NCBI GenBank assembly: GCA_036505275.1
Contig: DASXTS010000484.1
Location: forward strand, 1 to 5,660
Reading direction: 5' to 3'
Length of the DNA stretch: 5,660 nucleotides
From: DASXTS01 sp036505275
GTDB taxonomy: Bacteria > Actinomycetota > Actinomycetes > Mycobacteriales > Pseudonocardiaceae
Under the pieces are notes generated by a model. That model made no database searches, had not been told where the DNA came from, and saw only the letters and a program-made list of their open reading frames with translations. Positions within the stretch are counted from its first letter, which is position 1; the number at the start of each line of letters is the position of its first letter. Below, piece after piece: positions 1-4,110 of this stretch. Position numbers and translations under genes: made by a program.

Positions 1-118
1 CGCGTTCCAGGTAGCCGATGGTCTGGTAATGCACGCCGAGCGCCCCGGCGAGCTGCCGGTGGCTGATCCCCCGTTCGGCGCGCAGCACCGCGATGCGGTT
101 GTGGATGACCTCGCTCAT
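1..118 (-). CDS. XRE-family helix-turn-helix regulator (N-terminal part, truncated by window edge)
   Basis: Reading leftward from ATG at 118-116, the 39 visible residues begin MSEVIHNRIAVLRAERGISH and continue with RQLAGALGVHYQTIGYLER. This is the classic Cro/CI-type (XRE) pattern: a first helix, then 'ISHRQLAGALGV' as helix 2 and 'HYQTIGYLER' as the recognition helix. Very short proteins starting this way (about 65-80 residues in total) are usually DNA-binding repressors sitting next to membrane proteins or ABC transporters; that is family knowledge, since the C-terminus is not visible here. The start lies 2 bases after the TGA of the permease gene, so it is almost certainly co-transcribed, and probably translationally coupled, with the ABC exporter. 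It may control the transporter operon. No good Shine-Dalgarno is seen in the last codons of the permease gene, which fits coupling. Confidence 0.85.
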   Translation of the reverse strand, partial: MSEVIHNRIAVLRAERGISHRQLAGALGVHYQTIGYLER

Positions 119-120
119 GG

Positions 121-972
121 TCAGGCGACCCGCTGCAGCGCCTTCTCGCGGCGGGCGGCCACGCTGGAGCCGGACTCGCGGCGCGCCATGCGGCGCAGCA
201 CCACCGGCGCGAGGACCAGGCCGAGGACGGCCCAGGCGCCGAGCACACCGAGGGTCTCCAGGTGGCGCCACGACCCGCCGATCTCCACCGCGGCCATGGC
301 GTCCGGCAGTAGCGCCGAGCGCATGCCGAGACCCAGCCAATAGATCGGAAACGCCTGCCCGACCCACTGCAACCACTCCGGGTAGTTCGTCAGCGGGTAG
401 AAGATCCCGGACGTGGCCACCAGCCCCATCAGCGGCAGCGCGATCACCCCGGCGTTCCGCGGGTTGCCGAACAGCGACCCGATCACCGCACCCAGTGGCA
501 TGGTGGCCACCAGGCCCACCGGCAGCACCCAGACCAGTGTCAGCCACGGTCCGAGCCCACCGACCGCCAGCCCCTCGAAGAGAAACAGGCCGGGCACCAG
601 GGTGATGGTGAGCCCGACCAGGCACATACCGGACACCAGGACGATCTTGCCGATGAGGTAGCCGAGCATGCCGTTCGGGATGGCCTTGGCGCGCAGCAGG
701 GTGCCGTCCTCGCGTTCCACGGTGAGCAGCATGGCCAACGACAACAGGCCGGTGAAGGCGATGTTGGCGCCGAGCACGCTGGGCAGGGTCCGGGAGCCGA
801 GCGAGAACGTCGTGCCCGGCACGTGCGCGCCGCGCATGAACACCATGACGACCAGGAAGGCCACGGTCGGGAACAGGTAGTTCCACAGGTCCTGGGCGTT
901 CGTGAAGGTCTGCCGCAGCTCGGTACGGCCGCGCACCAGGCCGGCCCGGATGGCGACCATTGTGGGGTTCAT
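121..972 (-). CDS. ABC-2 type exporter permease
   Basis: This is a 283-residue polytopic membrane protein of the ABC-2 (DrrB/NodJ-like) permease family. It forms the membrane channel for the ATPase encoded immediately before it. Hydrophobic segments lie at about residues 32-47, 65-84, 103-132, 141-166, 174-192 and 240-259, giving six membrane spans. Between spans 2 and 3 is 'TVEREDGTLLRAKAIP' (about 84-99), the ABC-2 coupling-loop motif usually written EREEGTLRRLLATP. 'FYPLTNYPEWLQWVGQAFPIYW' (about 191-212) matches the usual 'P...P..l......P..y' stretch before the last span. The C-terminus is basic (RRMARRE, REKALQR), consistent with a cytoplasmic end. Its ATG overlaps the TGA of the ATPase gene by 4 bases (ATGA), so translation is coupled. 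The substrate cannot be read from the sequence; lipids, peptides or antibiotics are typical for the family. Confidence 0.93.
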   Translation of the reverse strand: MNPTMVAIRAGLVRGRTELRQTFTNAQDLWNYLFPTVAFLVVMVFMRGAHVPGTTFSLGSRTLPSVLGANIAFTGLLSLAMLLTVEREDGTLLRAKAIPNGMLGYLIGKIVLVSGMCLVGLTITLVPGLFLFEGLAVGGLGPWLTLVWVLPVGLVATMPLGAVIGSLFGNPRNAGVIALPLMGLVATSGIFYPLTNYPEWLQWVGQAFPIYWLGLGMRSALLPDAMAAVEIGGSWRHLETLGVLGAWAVLGLVLAPVVLRRMARRESGSSVAARREKALQRVA

Positions 973-1952
973 GACGTCACCGTCTCGAAGGAACGCACCG
1001 CGGCCTCGCGGCGGCCGGACTCGAACTCACGGACCAGGGTCATGTAGGTGTCCTCCAGGCTGGCCCGGCGCACCTCGAGGTCGTCGACCGCGTCGCCGTA
1101 CTGTGCGAACAGCTCCCGAACGAACCGGGTGGCGTCGGTGGTGGCGTGCACGAACCGCTGCCCATCGCGGCTCCACCGCACCTCGGCCTCGCTGGACACC
1201 CGCCTGGTCAGCTCGTCGGGGGAGCCGTCGGCGATGATCGAGCCACCGGCCAGCAGCAGGATCCGGTCGGCCAGCTTCTCGGCCTCGTCCAGGTCGTGGG
1301 TGGTCAGCAGGATCGTGGTGTCCTGGTCGTCGGAGAGGCGATGCACCAGGTCGTGGAAGTCCCGCCTGGCCTGCGGGTCGAAGCCGGCCGTCGGCTCGTC
1401 GAGGAACAGCAGCTCCGGCCGGCCGACGATGCCGATCGCCACGTCGAGGCGGCGGCGCTGGCCGCCCGAGAGCCGAGCGATGCGGGTATCGGCCTGCTTG
1501 GCGAGACCGACAGTGGCAACCAGCTCGTCGGCGTCCCACGGCCGGCGTATCCGGTCGGTCGAGTAGGGGGCGTAGTACGACCCGAGGTGGGCCAGCAGCT
1601 CGCGGACCCGCCACTTCGCGTGGTCACGCCACGACTGCAGCACCACGCCGATCCGGGCGCGCCACCGCTCCTCGCCGCGCGCCGGGTCGGTGCCGAGCAC
1701 GCTCACCTCACCGGCCGAGCGCATCCGGAAGCCCTCCAGGATCTCGATGGTGGTGGTCTTGCCGGCGCCGTTCGGGCCGAGCAGCGCAAGCACCTCGCCG
1801 GGCCGCGCGGTGAACGTCACCCCGGTCAGCACGTCGTTGGAGCCGTACCGCATTCGCAGCCCGCGTACGTCGAGCGCGGTGCCAAACTTGTCGGCACCGT
1901 CGCTGGCGCCGGCCTGCCAGGTCGGCACGCCGGGCTGCCCCAGCATGGTCAT
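969..1952 (-). CDS. ABC exporter ATP-binding protein (DrrA-like)
   Basis: This 327-residue cytoplasmic ATPase powers the permease encoded after it. All nucleotide-binding motifs are present: Walker A GPNGAGKTT (59-67), Q-loop Gln106 in 'GVVLQSW', ABC signature LSGGQ (161-165), Walker B LLFLDEP with catalytic Glu186, and switch His219 in 'LLTTHD'. The roughly 85-residue tail ending in 'LEVRRASLEDTYMTLV' (about 292-307) is typical of DrrA/CcmA-type exporters, where the C-terminal domain contacts the partner permease. The open frame extends upstream to an ATG at 2018, but I chose ATG 1952: an excellent AGGAGG lies 7 bases before it, and the intervening residues would be a poly-glycine stretch produced by that G-rich ribosome site. 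A second in-frame ATG, two codons downstream, is also possible. The stop codon overlaps the permease start. Confidence 0.95.
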   Translation of the reverse strand: MTMLGQPGVPTWQAGASDGADKFGTALDVRGLRMRYGSNDVLTGVTFTARPGEVLALLGPNGAGKTTTIEILEGFRMRSAGEVSVLGTDPARGEERWRARIGVVLQSWRDHAKWRVRELLAHLGSYYAPYSTDRIRRPWDADELVATVGLAKQADTRIARLSGGQRRRLDVAIGIVGRPELLFLDEPTAGFDPQARRDFHDLVHRLSDDQDTTILLTTHDLDEAEKLADRILLLAGGSIIADGSPDELTRRVSSEAEVRWSRDGQRFVHATTDATRFVRELFAQYGDAVDDLEVRRASLEDTYMTLVREFESGRREAAVRSFETVTS

Positions 1953-2037
1953 CCCCCCGCCTCCTCCCCGTCGCACTTTCGATAGGGAGGATAGCAGACC
2001 TACTACATCTGGCCGCAAGTGAACTATCCGATCCCAC
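1953..2037 (-). promoter_or_regulatory. Leader/possible promoter region of the ABC operon
   Basis: This 85-base stretch lies between the alkB stop and the ABC ATPase start. It is clearly richer in A/T than its surroundings at 1981-2030, which is where a promoter would be expected. On the minus strand it holds CTATCC, TCC, CTATCG as two spaced direct copies of CTATC (about 1981-1994), and one inverted copy of the same hexamer (GGATAG, minus strand, 2024-2029). This is a plausible but unproven operator for the operon's own XRE regulator. No convincing -35/-10 pair and no terminator hairpin with a T-tract were found, so read-through from alkB is also possible. Confidence 0.35.
1960..1965 (-). 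promoter_or_regulatory. Ribosome binding site that fixes the ABC ATPase start
   Basis: On the minus strand the sequence reads GGGGAGGAGG, then CGGGGGG, then ATG ACC ATG. The AGGAGG core sits 7 bases before ATG 1952, an optimal spacing. This supports the 327-residue start over the longer frame opening at 2018, which has no comparable site. Confidence 0.85.
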
Positions 2038-2676
2038 TCACCGGACGCCGCGTGGCCGGAATTGGATGCTGATCCTTGGGCCGACCGGCCGGGTGGTCTT
2101 GGGTACGGCGTGCTCCCAGGCGCGCTGGCAGGAGCCGCCCATGACGAGGAGGTCGCCGTGGCCGAGTGCGTGCCGGATGCTCGCGCCGCCGCCGCGCGGG
2201 CGCAGCAGTAGGGCCCGCGGCGCGCCGATCGAGATGATCGCGACCATGGTGTCCTCGGTGGCGCCGCGGCCGATGGTGTCGCCGTGCCAGGCGACGCTGT
2301 CCCGGCCGTCGCGGTAATGGCACAGCCCAGCGGTGCGGAACGGCTCGCCGAGCTCCGCGGCGTATTGCCTGTTGAGCGCGGCCCGGGCCTCGGCCAGCAC
2401 CGGGTCGGGTAGCGGGGCGTCCTCGTCGTAGAAGCTGAGCAGCCGGGGCACGTCGACGGTGCGGTCGTACATGGGCCGGCGCTCCGCTCGCCAGGGCACG
2501 TGCGCGGCGAGCCGTTCGAACAGCACGTCGGCCCCGGTCAGCCAGCCGGGCAGCAGGTCGATCCAGGCGCCGTCACTCAGCTCGGTGCGCCGCAGCCGGT
2601 CCAGCGGGCGCAGGCCGACGGCAGCGCCCTGATCGAACAGTGACCCCTGCAACGGCACGGACACGAGCGCCAGCAT
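2038..2676 (-). CDS. alkB: AlkB-type 2-oxoglutarate/Fe(II) dioxygenase (DNA alkylation repair)
   Basis: This 212-residue protein belongs to the AlkB family. Family members directly reverse 1-methyladenine and 3-methylcytosine damage by oxidative demethylation, using Fe(II), O2 and 2-oxoglutarate. The iron ligands are visible as His131 and Asp133 in 'AWHGDTIG' and His189 in 'RAWEHAVPK'. The cosubstrate-binding arginines are Arg201 and Arg207 in 'RISIQFRPR', matching the E. coli RxNxTxR pattern. 'PRLLSFYDEDAPLPDP' (78-92) and 'HYRDGRDSVAWHGD' (120-133) are the usual nucleotide-recognition-lid and active-site stretches, and 'GDLLVMGGSCQRAWEH' precedes the third ligand. Length is normal (E. coli AlkB is 216). 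The N-terminal 'LQGSLFDQ' is common in actinobacterial members. ATG 2676 lacks a clear Shine-Dalgarno, so the transcript may have a very short leader or none. A LexA box lies 11 bases upstream. Confidence 0.93.
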   Translation of the reverse strand: MLALVSVPLQGSLFDQGAAVGLRPLDRLRRTELSDGAWIDLLPGWLTGADVLFERLAAHVPWRAERRPMYDRTVDVPRLLSFYDEDAPLPDPVLAEARAALNRQYAAELGEPFRTAGLCHYRDGRDSVAWHGDTIGRGATEDTMVAIISIGAPRALLLRPRGGGASIRHALGHGDLLVMGGSCQRAWEHAVPKTTRPVGPRISIQFRPRGVR

Positions 2677-2687
2677 ACATCGGAGGA

Positions 2688-2703
2688 TCGAACACGTGTT
2701 CTA
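2688..2703 (-). promoter_or_regulatory. LexA (SOS) box upstream of alkB
   Basis: The + strand reads TCGAACACGTGTTCTA. The actinobacterial/Gram-positive LexA operator is TCGAAC-N4-GTTCGA (family knowledge); 11 of the 12 specified bases match, and the inner GAACACGTGTTC (2690-2701) is a perfect 12-base palindrome. It ends 11 bases before the alkB start codon, where bound LexA would block the promoter or start of transcription. This predicts induction of alkB by DNA damage. Confidence 0.8.
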
Positions 2704-2880
2704 TGCCCTCTGTCGCGCAGCCAGCCCTGTCGAATTGCGCTGGCCGTTATCGAACCGTGACCTTTCCTGGGTATCCCCGTGACCGACCGCGCCACTGTGA
2801 GATCGGTGCAGTCAGCGCCCATCGCAGTTGGAGAGCTACGATGCGTAGTCCGCCGGTCCTGCCCAACGGCGTGGGGTCGC

Positions 2881-2886
2881 AAGGAG
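2881..2886 (+). promoter_or_regulatory. Ribosome binding site deciding the sigma factor start
   Basis: AAGGAG lies 8 bases before GTG 2895 and 11 bases before ATG 2898, both in frame. It is a better match than the GGAG before the alternative in-frame ATG at 2841, and codon usage between 2841 and 2895 (CGT, AGT, CAA, GGA, GCT, ACA) is less GC-biased than in the gene body. I therefore place the start here. Confidence 0.6.
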
Positions 2887-2894
2887 CTTCGACA

Positions 2895-3515
2895 GTGATG
2901 CTCGAGCCAGACGAACCCGAGCCCGACGTTGCCGAGCCGCCGCCGAACGGTAAGCCCGACAGCGAGATTGCCAGCCTCCTGCGGCGAGCCCGGGCCGGCG
3001 AGGCTGCGGCGTTGGACGAGATCCTGCACAGGCTGATGCCGCTGGTCTGGAACGTCGCCAGGGCGCAGGGGCTGGACGCCGACGCCGCCTCCGATGTGGC
3101 CCAGAAGGCCTGGATGAAGCTCGTGGAGGCGATGGACAAGATCCACACACCGCAGGCGCTGGCGTCCTGGCTGATCGTCGTCACCCGCCGCGAGGCATGG
3201 CGGGTCCGCCAGGCGGGGCGCCGCGAGGATCTGGTCGAACCGGACTCGCTCGCCGAGCTGGTCCACCCGGCGGACGATCCGGCGGCGGTCCTGGTGACGG
3301 GCGAGCGGGACCGCGTCCTGTGGCGGAACATCGCCAAGCTGTCACACCGCTGCCAGGAACTGCTCCGCATCATCGCGTTCGTCGACCGCCCGAACTACAC
3401 CGCTCTCGCGGAGGCGCTCGACATGCCGAAGGGAAGCATCGGCCCCACCCGCGGCAGATGCCTGGAGAAGCTGCGCAAGCTCCTGAACGACGACCCGGGT
3501 TGGAGCACGCCATGA
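2895..3515 (+). CDS. Sigma-70 family (ECF-like, regions 2 and 4) RNA polymerase sigma factor
   Basis: From GTG 2895 this is 206 residues (205 if ATG 2898 is used; numbering here is from that Met). A Pro/Glu-rich tail (1-20) is followed by sigma region 2 at about 23-105: 'LLRRARAGEAAALDEILHRL', then 'DAASDVAQKAWMKLVEAM' (core-polymerase contact) and 'LASWLIVVTRREAWRVRQ' (region 2.4, -10 recognition). A linker precedes region 4 at about 140-195, whose helix-turn-helix 'YTALAEALDMPKGSIGPTRG' (167-186) would bind the -35 element. The usual 'LPxRQRxVL...L' of region 4 is replaced by 'LSHRCQELLRIIAFVDRPNY', a divergence seen in a particular actinobacterial sigma subgroup that also ends in GSIGPTR-R-L-LR. 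It overlaps the next gene by 4 bases (ATGA), so the two products are made together. No membrane segment or other fused domain. Start could instead be ATG 2841. Confidence 0.88.
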   Translation: MMLEPDEPEPDVAEPPPNGKPDSEIASLLRRARAGEAAALDEILHRLMPLVWNVARAQGLDADAASDVAQKAWMKLVEAMDKIHTPQALASWLIVVTRREAWRVRQAGRREDLVEPDSLAELVHPADDPAAVLVTGERDRVLWRNIAKLSHRCQELLRIIAFVDRPNYTALAEALDMPKGSIGPTRGRCLEKLRKLLNDDPGWSTP

Positions 3516-3988
3516 TCAGGCCGTCCGACCACGACGACGAGGCCATCCTGCGCCGGATCCGCGCGTTGTACCAGGCGGCGGACCCGGTACCACCGGAACT
3601 GCTCGTCCGGGTCCGGTTCGCCATGGATCTCGACCAGATCGACCGGGAGTTCGCGCAGGTATGCGAGGACCTGCAGGTGAGCTCCGCCGTCCGCGGACCG
3701 GAGCACGCCCGCACCATCACCTTCGAGTGCGACTCGCTGACCGTGGCGATCACCGTCACGCCGACCGCGGCCGACCGCATCAGGCTTGATGGCTGGCTGG
3801 TGCCGCCGGCCGCCCTGCGGGTCGAGCTACGGACCGGCAATCAGCAGTTGCACACCATGGCGGATGAGGGCGGCCGATTCGCCTTCGACGACCTGCCTCA
3901 CGGCGAGGTCCAGCTCGCCGTGCTACCGGCGCCCGGCACCCCAGTGGACCTGGACCACGCGGTCGTCGCCCAGACCATCGTGCTCTAA
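3512..3988 (+). CDS. Soluble 158-residue partner of the sigma factor, function unknown
   Basis: I do not recognise a named family. The start ATG 3512 overlaps the sigma factor stop and also has its own GGAG 6 bases upstream (3502-3505). The N-terminal third (about 7-52, 'DEAILRRIRALYQAADPVPPELLVRVRFAMDLDQIDREFA') looks helical and acidic. The rest (about 66-158) looks beta-rich: 'ARTITFECDSLTVAITVTPT', then 'IRLDGWLVPPAALRVELR', then 'GGRFAFDDLPHGEVQLAVLP', which resembles the GxFxFxxLPxGxYxL pattern of carboxypeptidase-regulatory-like beta sandwiches. There is no transmembrane segment and no HxxxCxxC zinc motif, so it is not a standard anti-sigma factor, but its position directly behind a sigma factor fits a regulator or sensor of that factor. 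It could also be a substrate or adaptor of the downstream protease. Confidence 0.85.
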   Translation: MIRPSDHDDEAILRRIRALYQAADPVPPELLVRVRFAMDLDQIDREFAQVCEDLQVSSAVRGPEHARTITFECDSLTVAITVTPTAADRIRLDGWLVPPAALRVELRTGNQQLHTMADEGGRFAFDDLPHGEVQLAVLPAPGTPVDLDHAVVAQTIVL

Positions 3989-4010
3989 CCGACCGATCCT
4001 CCGTTATTCA

Positions 4011-4038
4011 CCCGATCGGCCGATACCCGATCGGTATC
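4011..4038. repeat. Tandem CCCGATCGG palindromes with hairpin
   Basis: Two copies of CCCGATCGG (4011-4019 and 4026-4034) have palindromic cores centred 15 bases apart. The second overlaps the inverted repeat GATACC-CGATC-GGTATC (4022-4038). Tandem palindromes at this spacing could bind a dimeric regulator on nearby helical faces. CCGATCGG is not rare in such GC-rich DNA, so the chance expectation is not negligible. Confidence 0.45.
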
Positions 4039-4098
4039 CACTTCGGGATATCTACCACCGTCACGGCGGCGTGTCCGAAAGCTCCCTAGCGATACGAG

Positions 4099-4104
4099 AC
4101 GGAG
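4099..4104 (+). promoter_or_regulatory. Ribosome binding site of the S8 protease
   Basis: ACGGAG ends 6 bases before ATG 4111. It supports this start over later in-frame ATG or GTG codons such as ATG 4183, which has no purine-rich site before it. Confidence 0.65.
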
Positions 4105-4110
4105 TCAGCT

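Larger units (their letters stand above)
2677..2894. promoter_or_regulatory. Divergent intergenic region between alkB and the sigma factor gene
   Basis: These 218 bases separate two genes read outward, so both promoters should lie here. The alkB side carries the SOS box (2688-2703). On the minus strand CATAGA (2700-2705) overlaps the box and is a weak -10 candidate, with no good -35. On the sigma side, TCGAACCG at 2750-2757 followed by GGTATCC at 2770-2776 is a loose ECF-like arrangement, but the spacing is short and I would not rely on it. An in-frame ATG at 2841 with GGAG at 2830-2833 is an alternative start for the sigma gene. No terminator or RNA gene was seen. Confidence 0.6.
3989..4110. 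promoter_or_regulatory. Intergenic region with palindromic repeats before the protease gene
   Basis: These 122 bases between the 158-residue gene and the protease gene are less GC-rich than the flanking genes. CCGATC occurs three times (3993-3998, 4012-4017, 4027-4032); the last two are the palindrome CCGATCGG within a 9-base direct repeat CCCGATCGG, 15 bases apart. GATACC (4022-4027) and GGTATC (4033-4038) form a 6-base-pair stem with a 5-base loop. No T-tract follows, so it is a poor intrinsic terminator. An operator or a second promoter for the protease is more likely than simple read-through spacing, but this is inference. Confidence 0.4.

Noticed and set aside
1146..1985. Long open frame (279 codons) on the + strand opposite the ABC ATPase gene
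   Set aside because: It is antisense to a gene with all ABC motifs, has no family motifs of its own and has the Pro/Gly/Arg/His-rich composition typical of GC-rich shadow frames.
1953..2018. Longer ABC ATPase start at ATG 2018
   Set aside because: The added 22 residues include a poly-glycine run that is simply the G-rich ribosome binding site translated; AGGAGG is ideally placed for ATG 1952.
2750..2765. Second SOS box beginning at TCGAAC 2750
   Set aside because: Only the left half-site matches; the right half should be GTTCGA but reads ACCTTT.
2640..2894. Extending the sigma factor gene upstream to GTG 2640
   Set aside because: This would overlap the 5' end of alkB and run through the SOS box and the whole divergent promoter region. 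The added residues look non-coding, and better ribosome sites exist at 2881 and 2830.
4022..4038. Intrinsic terminator after the 158-residue gene
   Set aside because: The stem is only 6 base pairs and no T-tract follows it on either strand.
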